A stretch of 64,000 nt of DNA from Mucilaginibacter flavus (GCF_030409315.1 NZ_JAUFPS010000012.1:47820-111819), one strand, 5' to 3'. Numbered from the stretch's first letter, positions 25,019 through 33,928 are shown. A program made the numbers and translations. Notes: generated by a model not told the origin, from the sequence alone.

Positions 25019-25371
25019 TCAACGTAACCTTTTCAAAGGGAGAATGCCTTAAGCATTATAATTGGGGCGATGATTGCCACGGCTGGACTTTTATTGATAC
25101 CGAAGCATTATCTGTTAAACAAGAATTAATGCCACCAGATACCGCCGAGCAATTGCATTACCACGAAAAAGCAACCCAGTTATTCTTCATTTTGAAAGGA
25201 CGGGCAACATTCACTATCGATGGGGAAACAACTGTTTTAAAACCAGAGCAAGGCATCGAAATATTGCCGGGACAAAAACACTTCATCAGTAACAACGACC
25301 GGAGCGACCTGGAATTTATTTTATACTCATATCCATCAACCAATAATGACAGGATTAATGTCGCCCCCTAA
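25015..25371 (+). CDS. Cupin-domain protein
   Basis: 118-aa single-domain cupin. Metal-site residues are seen in QLHYHEKATQLFFILKGRATF (about 43-63), and a second motif IEILPGQKHFISN lies near 83-95. Translationally coupled to argG by a 4-nt overlap, but no arginine-pathway role is known to me. Its last codons and stop lie in the left arm of a REP-like palindrome, so its C-terminus may be repeat-derived. Confidence 0.8.
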   Translation: MINVTFSKGECLKHYNWGDDCHGWTFIDTEALSVKQELMPPDTAEQLHYHEKATQLFFILKGRATFTIDGETTVLKPEQGIEILPGQKHFISNNDRSDLEFILYSYPSTNNDRINVAP

Positions 25372-25463
25372 CCCCCTAAAGGGGGAATAATAATTGAGAT
25401 TATGACTGAAAACATAAAAGATATAACCAATAGTTCAACTCCCCCTTCAGGGGGTCGGGGGGC
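25362..25463. repeat. REP-like palindrome spanning the argC start
   Basis: Left arm 25362-25385 (CGCCCCCTAACCCCCTAAAG..) and right arm 25441-25463 (CCCCCTTCAGGGGGTCGGGG..) are near reverse complements. The left arm holds the cupin stop codon and the right arm is inside argC. A relative lies at 27732-27766. Confidence 0.75.
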
Positions 25464-26439
25464 TATTAAAGCGGGCATCATTGGCGGTGCGGGATATACC
25501 GGTGGCGAAATGCTGCGTATCCTCATTAACCACCCTAATGTGGAAATTGCCTTTGCTCATAGCAATAGTAACGCGGGCAATTTCATTTACGAGGTGCACA
25601 CCGATTTGTTTGGCGATACCGATTTGAAATTCGCTGCAGAATTTACTACCGATGTAGATGTGCTTTTCCTTTGCGTTGGCCATGGTGATGCCAAAAAGTT
25701 TTTGGATGCAAATGAGATTCCTGATAATGTAAAGATCATCGACTTAAGTCAGGATTTCCGTTTAACCCAAAACTCAAAGCTCAATACTAAAAACTTCACA
25801 TACGGCTTACCTGAGTTAAACAGGGAGGCCATTAAAACGGCCGAAAATATAGCTAATCCGGGTTGTTTTGCTACTTGTTTACAATTGGGGTTATTGCCTT
25901 TAGCTTCAAAAGGTTTGCTGAATAACGAGGTTCATATTACCGCGACAACCGGCTCTACTGGCGCAGGCCAAAGTTTAGCTGCTACTTCTCATTTTACCTG
26001 GCGCAATGATAACCTATCGGTTTACAAAGCGTTTAATCACCAGCATTTGAATGAAATTGGTCAGTCGTTAAAGCAGTTACAGCCTGGTTTTGATAAGGCT
26101 ATTAACTTTATCCCTTACCGTGGTGATTTTACCAGGGGTATAATCGCCTCTATGTACACCGAGAGTGATTTGAGCGAAGAAGAGGCTTTAGCATTATATC
26201 AAAGCTATTACGATGGCCATCCGTTTACGTATGTAACCAATCGTAATATCGATTTGAAACAAATTGTAAACACCAATAAGTGCTTTATACAAGTTAAAAA
26301 ACACGATAACAAAATTTTCATTATTAGCATAATGGATAACTTACTTAAAGGCGCTTCGGGCCAGGCGGTACAAAACATGAACTTAATGTTTGGACTGGAC
26401 GAGCGCGCAGGACTACGACTTAAGGCGACCGCTTTTTAG
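25402..26439 (+). CDS. argC: N-acetyl(succinyl)-gamma-glutamyl-phosphate reductase
   Basis: NADPH-dependent reductase that makes the N-acyl glutamate semialdehyde. 345 aa. The Rossmann motif GIIGGAGYTGGE is at 25-36, the catalytic C155 is in ANPGCFATCLQL, and the HQHLNEIGQ helix follows. The family normally begins directly before the Rossmann motif. Here about 22 extra residues precede it, and P14-A21 (PPSGGRGA) are encoded by one arm of a REP-like palindrome. A start nearer the core is not available as ATG, so the extension is probably real. Confidence 0.95.
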   Translation: MTENIKDITNSSTPPSGGRGAIKAGIIGGAGYTGGEMLRILINHPNVEIAFAHSNSNAGNFIYEVHTDLFGDTDLKFAAEFTTDVDVLFLCVGHGDAKKFLDANEIPDNVKIIDLSQDFRLTQNSKLNTKNFTYGLPELNREAIKTAENIANPGCFATCLQLGLLPLASKGLLNNEVHITATTGSTGAGQSLAATSHFTWRNDNLSVYKAFNHQHLNEIGQSLKQLQPGFDKAINFIPYRGDFTRGIIASMYTESDLSEEEALALYQSYYDGHPFTYVTNRNIDLKQIVNTNKCFIQVKKHDNKIFIISIMDNLLKGASGQAVQNMNLMFGLDERAGLRLKATAF

Positions 26440-26440
26440 G

Positions 26441-26586
26441 CTGAAAGCTTAAGGCCTAAAGCAAAAAGCTGTTGCCGTTCATTTGTTTAATAAAAAGTAA
26501 GTATCAACATAGTAAGGTTAATTATTAACCTGATAAAATACGCTAAGAAAATAAAGGCTTTATGCCTTAAGCTTTTAGCTTTAAGC
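26441..26586. repeat. Inverted heptamer repeat, GCTTAAG/GCTGAAA family
   Basis: Units GCTGAAA, GCTTAAG, GCCTAAA, GCAAAAA at 26441-26470. Reverse-complement units GCCTTAA, GCTTTTA, GCTTTAA lie at about 26562-26585. About 90 bp of unique A/T-rich DNA lies between. It separates argC from argD, and the same family recurs at 35450-35543. Confidence 0.75.
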
Positions 26587-26594
26587 TCAACAAA

Positions 26595-27722
26595 ATGAAA
26601 TTATTTGACGTATATCCAATAAACCCAATAAATATAGTAAGAGGCCAGGGCAGTTTAGTTTATGATGAGCAGGACACCGAATACCTTGATATGTATGGAG
26701 GTCATGCTGTTATCTCTATCGGCCACACCCACCCGCATTATGTAAAAAGACTGGAAGACCAGTTACACAAACTGGGTTTTTACTCTAACTCTATCGAGAT
26801 CCCTATCCAAAAAGAGCTTGCCGCCAAACTGGGTAAGGTATCTGGTAAAGAAGATTACCAGTTATTCCTTTGTAATTCTGGTGCCGAAGCAAATGAGAAT
26901 GCTTTAAAACTGGCCTCATTTTATAATGGCAAAAAGAAAGTGATTGCCTTTACCAAAGCGTTTCACGGGCGTACATCTTTAGCTGTGGCGGTTACTGATA
27001 ATCCTAAAATTGTAGCGCCGGTAAACGAAACTGACAATGTTATATTTTTACCATGGGCGGATGAAGCCGCATTAGCACAGGCTTTTGCCGAAAACGAGAT
27101 CTCGTCTGTAATCATCGAGGGCATCCAGGGTGTTGGTGGCATCCAGGTGGCACCTGAAAGCTTCCTACAAAAAATCCGTTCACTTTGCGATGAATATAAC
27201 GCGGTGTTTATTGCCGATTCTGTTCAGTGCGGTTATGGCCGTACCGGTAAATTCTTTTCACAGGATTTCGCCGGTATTGATGCCGATATTTATAGCATGG
27301 CTAAAGGCATGGGCAATGGCTTCCCGGTTGGTGGTATTATCATATCGCCTAAAATACAGCCTGCTTACGGCATGCTGGGTACCACTTTTGGTGGCAACCA
27401 CCTGGCTTGTGCCGCCGGTTTAGCAGTGTTGGAAGTAATGGAACAAGATAACCTGATGCAAAACGCGGCCGAGGTTGGCGGCTACCTGATTAAAGAACTA
27501 AAAAAATTAGAGCAGGTAAAAGAAGTGAGAGGCAGAGGCTTAATGATTGGTATTGAACTGCCAGATGAACTGGCCCATGCCCGTAAAGAACTTTTATTTA
27601 AGCACCATATTTTTACCGGCGAGGCCAAACCAAATGTTGTAAGGTTATTGCCAGCGCTCAATTTAACAAAAGCACATGCTGATAGATTCCTGGAAGCATT
27701 TGTAAGTGTTTTAAATCAATAG
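26595..27722 (+). CDS. argD: N-acetyl(succinyl)ornithine aminotransferase
   Basis: PLP-dependent class-III aminotransferase converting N-acyl glutamate semialdehyde to N-acyl ornithine. 375 aa, complete. PLP-binding K237 lies in YSMAKGMGNGFPVGG; the phosphate-binding region NSGAEANENALKLA is near 95-108; ADSVQCGYGRTGKF is near 205-218. Short N-terminus (FDVYPINPINIVRGQGSLVYD), as in other ArgD proteins. Position between argC and argF' fixes the role. Confidence 0.95.
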   Translation: MKLFDVYPINPINIVRGQGSLVYDEQDTEYLDMYGGHAVISIGHTHPHYVKRLEDQLHKLGFYSNSIEIPIQKELAAKLGKVSGKEDYQLFLCNSGAEANENALKLASFYNGKKKVIAFTKAFHGRTSLAVAVTDNPKIVAPVNETDNVIFLPWADEAALAQAFAENEISSVIIEGIQGVGGIQVAPESFLQKIRSLCDEYNAVFIADSVQCGYGRTGKFFSQDFAGIDADIYSMAKGMGNGFPVGGIIISPKIQPAYGMLGTTFGGNHLACAAGLAVLEVMEQDNLMQNAAEVGGYLIKELKKLEQVKEVRGRGLMIGIELPDELAHARKELLFKHHIFTGEAKPNVVRLLPALNLTKAHADRFLEAFVSVLNQ

Positions 27723-27731
27723 AAAACCCAA

Positions 27732-27766
27732 GCCCCCTCTAAATCTCCCCCTAAAAGGGGAGACTT
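27732..27766. repeat. Short REP-like palindrome
   Basis: GCCCCCTCTAAATC followed by the hairpin TCTCCCC/GGGGAGA. It lies between argD and argF' and resembles the arms at 25362-25463. It could serve as a processing site or weak terminator. Confidence 0.6.
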
Positions 27767-27807
27767 AAAAATATAATCAGTTTGTTAAATCGATATTAAA
27801 TAGGCTC

Positions 27808-28755
27808 ATGAAACTGTTCTCTTCTGTAAATGACGTTACCAATATTGATGCTCTTGTAAAAGAGGCATTGGCACTTAAGCAAAATCCTTACGCTCACCAG
27901 GAATTAGGTAAAAATAAAACACTTGCTTTGGTGTTTTTAAACCCAAGCCTGCGTACCCGCATGAGCACACAAAAAGCAGCCCTTAACCTGGGTATGAATG
28001 TGATGGTGCTTAATATTGATAAAGAAGGTTGGGCTTTAGAGCTACGCGACGGTGTGATCATGGACGGTACAACAGTTGAACACATCCGTGAAGCAGCAGG
28101 CGTTATGGGGCAGTACGCAGATATTATTGGCGTACGCTCGTTCCCTGGTTTGCGTAACCGCGAAGAGGATTATAGCGAAATGATATTTAACAAGTTTGTG
28201 GAATTTTGTAAAGTACCGGTGGTGAGCCTGGAATCGGCCACACGCCATCCTTTACAAAGTTTGGCAGATTTGGTTACCATAACAGAATTAAAAACTGCTG
28301 CCCGCCCCAAAGTTGTATTAACCTGGGCACCGCACATTAAACCGTTACCACAAGCGGTACCTAATTCTTTTGCCGAGTGGATGTGTAAAGCAGATGTTGA
28401 CTTTACCATAGTACAACCAAAAGGCTACGAGCTTTGTGCCGATTTTACGCAGGGCGCAAAAATAGCTTATGATCAGGATGAGGCTTTAGCCGGTGCCGAT
28501 TTTATCTATGTAAAAAACTGGTCGGCTTATGAACCTTACGGTAATATACTGGGCAAGCATGAGGAATGGATGCTTACCAACGAAAAGCTAAAGGCAACTA
28601 ACGATGCCAAGGTAATGCATTGTTTACCTGTACGCCGTAACCTGGAATTATCTGACGAGATTTTAGACGGACCAAACAGCATTGTAGTACACGAAGCAGG
28701 TAATCGTGTTTGGGCTGCGCAAGCGGTGTTGAAGCAGATGTTGGAAAGTTTGTAA
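27808..28755 (+). CDS. argF': N-acylornithine carbamoyltransferase
   Basis: 315-aa transcarbamylase acting on N-acetyl- or N-succinyl-ornithine, not free ornithine. The carbamoyl-phosphate motif is FLNPSLRTRMSTQ (43-55, in place of STRTR). W75 followed by MDGTTVEHI (85-93) replaces features of ordinary OTCases, and HCLPVRRN near the end fits the acylornithine group. The residue before EHI, V90, aligns with the position that in studied enzymes is Pro (succinylornithine type) or Glu (acetylornithine type); here it is Val. It ends the first arginine gene block. Confidence 0.93.
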   Translation: MKLFSSVNDVTNIDALVKEALALKQNPYAHQELGKNKTLALVFLNPSLRTRMSTQKAALNLGMNVMVLNIDKEGWALELRDGVIMDGTTVEHIREAAGVMGQYADIIGVRSFPGLRNREEDYSEMIFNKFVEFCKVPVVSLESATRHPLQSLADLVTITELKTAARPKVVLTWAPHIKPLPQAVPNSFAEWMCKADVDFTIVQPKGYELCADFTQGAKIAYDQDEALAGADFIYVKNWSAYEPYGNILGKHEEWMLTNEKLKATNDAKVMHCLPVRRNLELSDEILDGPNSIVVHEAGNRVWAAQAVLKQMLESL

Positions 28756-28782
28756 ATAACCGTACTTTTATTAGGCTTGGTT

Positions 28783-28806
28783 CTTGAATCTAATTTCTTG
28801 ATTCTT
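28783..28806. repeat. AGAATCA-family heptamer tract (reverse)
   Basis: Units TTCTTGA, ATCTAAT, TTCTTGA, TTCTTTT lie just before the PaiB-like start codon. Confidence 0.65.
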
Positions 28807-28811
28807 TTCTA

Positions 28812-29420
28812 ATGTATATCCCTTCATCCAACCAATTCCCAAATCAACAAGAGGTTATCAGCTTCATGCAGCGGTACAGCTTTGCCACTGTAGTAACTGC
28901 TCATGATGGTGTTCCTGTTGCAACACACCTCCCCTTTTTGATTGAATTACGTGATGACAAAATAGTTTTGCTTTCGCATTTTGCCAAGGCGAACCCACAG
29001 GCAGCGCAAATTTTGAATAAAACGGTTTTGGTGATCTTTGCCGAACCTCATGCCTACATTTCGCCGGCCAACTATTCAAAGGGAACCAACGTACCTACCT
29101 GGAATTATATAGCTGTTCATGCTTATGGCAAAGCGGTTTTGCTATCAGAAGAAGCACAAACTGCCAACCTGTTAGCCAAAACCATCAGTAATTACGAAGC
29201 TGGTTACCTGCAACAATGGAACAGCCTGCCGGATGCTTACAAACAAAAAATGATGAAGGGTATCGTCGCTTTTGAAATATTGGTAGACGACCTGCAAGGC
29301 AAACAAAAGCTAAGTCAAAACCGGACTGAGGAAGAGCGCGACAATATCATCAACACGTTAAGCAAAAGCGCAGACAGCACCGAAAGCGAGATAGCCAACT
29401 ACATGTCGAAATTAAAATAG
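28812..29420 (+). CDS. PaiB-family FMN-binding protein
   Basis: 202 aa with the PaiB split-barrel pattern: MYIPSSNQFPNQQEVISFM at the start, FATVVTAHDGVPVATHLPF (about 23-41), HFAKANPQ, SKGTNVPTWNY and AVHAYGKA. In Bacillus, PaiB is described as a negative regulator; in other bacteria these proteins bind flavin and the activity is uncertain. It follows argF' by 56 nt, but an arginine role is not evident. Its stop is next to the convergent antiporter stop. Confidence 0.88.
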   Translation: MYIPSSNQFPNQQEVISFMQRYSFATVVTAHDGVPVATHLPFLIELRDDKIVLLSHFAKANPQAAQILNKTVLVIFAEPHAYISPANYSKGTNVPTWNYIAVHAYGKAVLLSEEAQTANLLAKTISNYEAGYLQQWNSLPDAYKQKMMKGIVAFEILVDDLQGKQKLSQNRTEEERDNIINTLSKSADSTESEIANYMSKLK

Positions 29421-29421
29421 G

Positions 29422-30666
29422 TTATTCAATATACCTCGATGCCCTGTTAATCATCGCGTTGAGCGTTAATCCTTGTACTATTACCGAAAAGATCACAATA
29501 AAATAACTTCCCGATAGAATCAAATGCCTGTATGGCGTATCCGGTAAGGTTAGTGCAAGGGCAATAGATATACCTCCCCTTAAACCAGCCCAGGTCATTA
29601 CATTAATATTGCTATAATTTACTTTTAATGAATGGCGTAAAAACGTAAGCGGAAGGGTGATACTTAACCAACGGGCTATCAAAATCATTACAATGGAAAT
29701 ACTGCCCGTTACCCAGTAATTATTTACAAACGGCAGGTTGATCAATTGCAGACCTATCATCACAAACAAAATGGTGTTCAGCATTTCATCAACCAACTGC
29801 CAGAATTTCTCCAATGCTTCGTGCGATCTTTCTTTATTATCCTGGTTAATAGAGTGGCTGCCGGCAAAAAGTCCGGCTGTAACAACAGACAAAGGGATAG
29901 AAAACTCAAATATGGTGGCTAAAACAGAAAGTCCCATTACCAAGGCTAAGGAGATCAGCACAATAGTTTGAAAATCTGTTACCGATTTCATCAATCGCTG
30001 GGCAAGGTATCCTAATATCGCGCCGGCAAAAATACCTCCTATTACTTCTTTTACAATCAATAGTAAAACTTTCGAAGCTTCTATATTATGCTCACCTACC
30101 TGGGTTATCTCTAATAAGATTACAAACAAGATCAACCCTACCCCATCATTAAAAAGTGATTCGCCGGATATGATGGTTTCCAAGTGGGCAGGTAATTTGG
30201 AATTTTTAACAATCGCCGATACTGCTACGGGATCTGTTGGTGAAACCAAAGCACCGAACAACAGGCAGTAGATCAACGGCATACGGATATGAAAAAATGG
30301 TGCTATATAATACAATAAAAGGCCAAAAACGGCTGTGGATAAAATCACACCTAATGTGCTTAGTACCAGAACTGGTCGCATTTCTTTCTTAAGCTTCTTT
30401 CCGTCGAGGTTAAAGGCGCTGGAGAACAGCAGGAAGCCCAACATAATATTAAGCACCACCTTTGAGAAATCGATATTTTTGGCTAAAGTGGTTAAATACC
30501 TGGCCGATACAGGATCAAGTTTATCGACAACAAGAATGACTATTGAAACTATAGTAGCTATCAGCACTATCCCAATGGTACCGGGCAGTTTAATAAAACG
30601 CGCGTTTAAATAAGAAAACAGCGCGCTCACAATAACCAATAAAGCAATTACAAAAAACAGATCCAT
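29422..30666 (-). CDS. CPA1-family sodium/proton antiporter
   Basis: 414 aa with about 12-13 membrane helices. Ion-site residues of the NhaP/NHE class: TDP at 144-146 and the ND pair N173-D174 in SGESLFNDGVGLILF. No long cytoplasmic regulatory tail. It would exchange Na+ (or K+) for H+ at the inner membrane and regulate pH. Lies 60 nt downstream of the NDH-2 gene on the same strand; co-transcription is possible and would pair a redox enzyme with an ion antiporter. Confidence 0.92.
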   Translation of the reverse strand: MDLFFVIALLVIVSALFSYLNARFIKLPGTIGIVLIATIVSIVILVVDKLDPVSARYLTTLAKNIDFSKVVLNIMLGFLLFSSAFNLDGKKLKKEMRPVLVLSTLGVILSTAVFGLLLYYIAPFFHIRMPLIYCLLFGALVSPTDPVAVSAIVKNSKLPAHLETIISGESLFNDGVGLILFVILLEITQVGEHNIEASKVLLLIVKEVIGGIFAGAILGYLAQRLMKSVTDFQTIVLISLALVMGLSVLATIFEFSIPLSVVTAGLFAGSHSINQDNKERSHEALEKFWQLVDEMLNTILFVMIGLQLINLPFVNNYWVTGSISIVMILIARWLSITLPLTFLRHSLKVNYSNINVMTWAGLRGGISIALALTLPDTPYRHLILSGSYFIVIFSVIVQGLTLNAMINRASRYIE

Positions 30667-30726
30667 AAGCGTTTACCTGCTTTACAAATAAAATAAACGG
30701 CTTAATGTTTGGAAGCCTATTGCTTT

Positions 30727-32025
30727 TTATTTCGATTCAGGATCGGTCATTCGGGTTTCTGTATCAAAATAACGCACTATTAAACGGTTATCGCTGTTCT
30801 TATTAAAGTAATTAATGGCCCAGCTAAAAAAGATGATCCCTTTATTGGTAAAACCCGCTAAGGACATTAAATGCACAAAGCCCCACAAAAGCCAGGCAAA
30901 AAATCCCTGGAAATGAAGTTTACCTAAATCGGCTACCGCCTTATTCCTGCCAATTGTGGCTAACGAGCCCTTATCATGATATTTAAAAGGAACGGTTGAC
31001 TGCCCATTGATCATGCGCACTAAGTTTTTAGCCAGCCAACCACCTTGCTGAATTGCTGTAGGCGCTACCCCAGGGTGCCCGTTTGGCGTTTCGGGTGTTA
31101 TCATGGCAGATACATCGCCTATGGCGAAAATATTGGTGTAGCCAATAACCTTGCTGATTTCATCAACCTGGATACGGTTACCGCGGGTTATACTTTGTGC
31201 CGTTAATCCCTCGGGCACTTCGCCTTTTACGCCTGCAGCCCAAAGTACATTACGGGTAAGTATGGTGGTACCATTGTCTATTTTTAGCAGTATCCCATCG
31301 TAGCTTTGTACGTGAACACCATTATAAATGGTAACATCCATGTTTTCCAAAAACTTTTTCGCTTTTTCAGAAGCTTTGGGCGAAAACGCGCCGAGAACAA
31401 CATCTTTACCTTCAACAAGGTAAACCTTCATGTTGTGCTTGCGCAAGCCATGATAATCTTTCATTAATATCAGCTGCCGCATTTCGGCCAGCGCGCCCGA
31501 TAACTCTACACCGGTTGGACCACCACCTACCACCACAAAGGTCATGAGTGCCGCTTTTTCTTCAGGGTCTTTGGTCACTAATGACATTTCAAGGTTTTGC
31601 AGTATCAAACTACGTAGATTGAGCGCCTCGGGAATATTTTTCATCGGCATGGCAAAATGTTCAATCTCTTTATTGCCGAAGAAATTTGTATTTGAGCCTG
31701 TGGCTATAATAAGATAGTCATAATATATTGTACCAATATCTGTAGTGAGCGTATTGGTTTCAGGATGAATTTGCTGCACTTCAGCCAGCGCGAACCTGAA
31801 ATTATCCTGTTTAGTGAAAATCCGGCGAATGGGGAAACCTATGGAGTCGGCCGCTATGGAACCGGCTGCTACCTGATACAATAAAGGTTGAAAAGTGTGA
31901 TAGTTATGCTTATCAAGCAGTAAAACATCTACCGGCGCGTTTTTAAGGTTTTTAGCTAATTCAAGGCCGCCAAAGCCCCCGCCAATAATAACTACACGGG
32001 GCTTAGTACTTTTCTTTTGTTCCAT
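30727..32025 (-). CDS. ndh: Type II NADH dehydrogenase
   Basis: 432-aa non-pumping NADH:quinone oxidoreductase. FAD motif GGGFGGLELAK at 15-25; NADH motif VVVGGGPTGVELSGALAE near 165-182; the FAD-closing segment IFAIGDVSA follows. The C-terminal stretch (about 375-410, GFFAWLLWGFVHLMSLAGFTNK) is the membrane-surface helix typical of bacterial NDH-2. Acts on the cytoplasmic face of the inner membrane and passes electrons to menaquinone. Confidence 0.93.
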   Translation of the reverse strand: MEQKKSTKPRVVIIGGGFGGLELAKNLKNAPVDVLLLDKHNYHTFQPLLYQVAAGSIAADSIGFPIRRIFTKQDNFRFALAEVQQIHPETNTLTTDIGTIYYDYLIIATGSNTNFFGNKEIEHFAMPMKNIPEALNLRSLILQNLEMSLVTKDPEEKAALMTFVVVGGGPTGVELSGALAEMRQLILMKDYHGLRKHNMKVYLVEGKDVVLGAFSPKASEKAKKFLENMDVTIYNGVHVQSYDGILLKIDNGTTILTRNVLWAAGVKGEVPEGLTAQSITRGNRIQVDEISKVIGYTNIFAIGDVSAMITPETPNGHPGVAPTAIQQGGWLAKNLVRMINGQSTVPFKYHDKGSLATIGRNKAVADLGKLHFQGFFAWLLWGFVHLMSLAGFTNKGIIFFSWAINYFNKNSDNRLIVRYFDTETRMTDPESK

Positions 32026-32228
32026 AGGTAAATTTTAAAGCAAGTTTAATGCCTTAATTTCAAGTATACTAATTATTTCATAATCAAATTGTAAACTTAC
32101 AAATGTGTAAGCAAACAATCATTTTGGATTACTTTTAGTAAAAAATACAGTATAAATTCTTATTTTTAACAGATTTATATCAAAAAAGGTAGTAAATTGG
32201 CAAATGCAGTGTTAAATTATTGTGAAGA
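32026..32228. other. Divergent promoter region between ndh and argB
   Basis: A/T-rich 203-bp gap with no ORF. TAAATTGG near 32194-32201 resembles a -7 box for argB about 30 nt before the start. I see no arginine-operator palindrome. Confidence 0.3.
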
Positions 32229-33074
32229 ATGAATAAAAGTGAGACAGTTTCTATAAATTCGACCGAAATAGTAGCTAAAAAAAGCCTGCACATCATAAAA
32301 ATCGGTGGAAATGTTATAGATAACTCTGAAAACCTATATCATTTCCTGAAAGACTTTCAGTCGCTTGATGGATTGAAAATTTTGGTTCACGGCGGCGGCA
32401 AGGTTGCAACCCAAGTAGCTGAGGATATGGGCATTGAAGCTAAGCTGGTTGACGGCAGGCGGATAACCGATATTGAGACTTTAAGAGTAGTTACCATGGT
32501 TTATGGCGGCCTTATTAATAAAAATATAGTTGCCCAGTTACAACGTTTTGGCAACAACGCTATAGGCCTTACAGGTGCCGACGGCAATTTCATCAAAGCA
32601 AAAAAACGACCGGTAAAAACTATAGACTACGGTTTTGTAGGCGATATTGACGAAAACTCCATTAATCCGGGCAATATAAGCAGGTTGATGGAAGCAGGTT
32701 TTACCCCTGTTTTTTGCGCGATAACGCATGACGGCGAAGGGCAACTGTTAAATACCAACGCCGATACCATAGCATCCGCACTGGCGGTAAATCTGGCATC
32801 TATTTACGAAACAACCCTAATTTATTGTTTCGAGAAAAAAGGAGTTTTGAAGGATATTGACGATGAAGATTCTTTGATACGGGAAATTACCCCCGGATAT
32901 TATGAAGAGTTGAAAAAGGACGGCATTATACACAGCGGGATGCTCCCCAAGCTTGATAATGCTTTTACAGCGATAGCCTGCGGCGTAAGCGCTGTAATTA
33001 TTGGCAAGAGCGACGATTTAGGAAATATTAAAAATAACAAACCATTTGGAACACGTTTAAGTACAACCACATGA
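32229..33074 (+). CDS. argB: N-acetyl(succinyl)glutamate kinase
   Basis: Phosphorylates the acylated glutamate, the second arginine step. 281 aa. Phosphate loop KIGGNVID at 24-31 and HGGGKVATQ at 54-62; VDGRRITDIETL near 74-85 binds the substrate; a C-terminal ATP-site region includes GMLPKLDNAF. An N-terminal extension of about 18 residues before the core lacks the helix of arginine-inhibited hexameric kinases. It overlaps proC by 4 nt (ATGA). It belongs with the genes at 22.7-28.8 kb but is separated from them by two opposite-strand genes. Confidence 0.95.
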   Translation: MNKSETVSINSTEIVAKKSLHIIKIGGNVIDNSENLYHFLKDFQSLDGLKILVHGGGKVATQVAEDMGIEAKLVDGRRITDIETLRVVTMVYGGLINKNIVAQLQRFGNNAIGLTGADGNFIKAKKRPVKTIDYGFVGDIDENSINPGNISRLMEAGFTPVFCAITHDGEGQLLNTNADTIASALAVNLASIYETTLIYCFEKKGVLKDIDDEDSLIREITPGYYEELKKDGIIHSGMLPKLDNAFTAIACGVSAVIIGKSDDLGNIKNNKPFGTRLSTTT

Positions 33075-33889
33075 ACGCATCACAACAAATAGCAATTTTA
33101 GGCTCGGGAAACATCGGGCTGTCATTAGCCAAAGGGTTAGTTAAAGCGGGCATTTGCAAACCCCAGCAAATTACCCTAACAAGAAGAAACGTAGCCGCCC
33201 TGGCAGATTTTGCAGCGCTGGGCTATCACACTACCGATAATAATTTAAAGGCCGTTAAAAAGGCGGATATTGTTGTATTAGCCGTATTGCCGCAACAATT
33301 AAATAAGTTACTTGATGAGATCAGGCCAGCTATAAAGCCAGAGAAACAGCTTTTAATATCAGTAATATCAGGCGTAAGCTGCAGCGATATCCGCCTGCAA
33401 CTAGAGCTGAATGTACAGGTGGTACGCGCCATGCCTAACACGGCTATAGCCATCGGCCATTCCATGACCTGTATCGCTACCGATAATGGTACCAATAAAA
33501 ACATCAACCTGGTAAAATCGCTTTTTGATACCGTTGGTGTAAGCATCCAGATCAATGAAGAACTGATGACATCGGCAACCGCGCTTTGCGCCTGTGGTAT
33601 AGCGTTCTTTTTACGCTCTATCCGCGCGGCATCACAAGGCGGTACCGAAATTGGGTTCCACGCCGGCGACGCTTTGAAGATGGCAGCGCAAACTGCTAAA
33701 GGCGCAGCCGATCTTTTATTGCAATTAGCGTCACATCCGGAGCAGGAAATTGATAAGGTAACCTCGCCAAGCGGCTGTACCATTGCAGGCTTAAACGAAA
33801 TGGAGCACAACGGCTTCAGTTCGGCCATGATTAAGGGTATTAAGTTATCTGCAGAGAAAGCCGGCGATCTTTATAAGAAGGAAGATTAA
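33071..33889 (+). CDS. proC: Pyrroline-5-carboxylate reductase
   Basis: Last proline-synthesis enzyme, reducing pyrroline-5-carboxylate with NAD(P)H. 272 aa. Rossmann motif LGSGNIGLSLAKGL at 10-23; the mid-protein segment VVRAMPNTAIAIGHSMTC (about 117-134) and the C-terminal VTSPSGCTIAGLNEMEHNGF are diagnostic. Translationally coupled to argB, so proline and acyl-glutamate synthesis, which draw on the same precursor, appear co-expressed. A hairpin terminator follows. Confidence 0.94.
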   Translation: MNASQQIAILGSGNIGLSLAKGLVKAGICKPQQITLTRRNVAALADFAALGYHTTDNNLKAVKKADIVVLAVLPQQLNKLLDEIRPAIKPEKQLLISVISGVSCSDIRLQLELNVQVVRAMPNTAIAIGHSMTCIATDNGTNKNINLVKSLFDTVGVSIQINEELMTSATALCACGIAFFLRSIRAASQGGTEIGFHAGDALKMAAQTAKGAADLLLQLASHPEQEIDKVTSPSGCTIAGLNEMEHNGFSSAMIKGIKLSAEKAGDLYKKED

Positions 33890-33928
33890 CAGCATAAAAC
33901 GCAACCAATTATAAACCATCAATATTGA

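Noticed and set aside
33226-33828. 200-codon ORF antisense to proC
   Set aside because: It mirrors the reading frame of a well-supported gene and is rich in Ser, Cys and Ile as expected of an antisense shadow.
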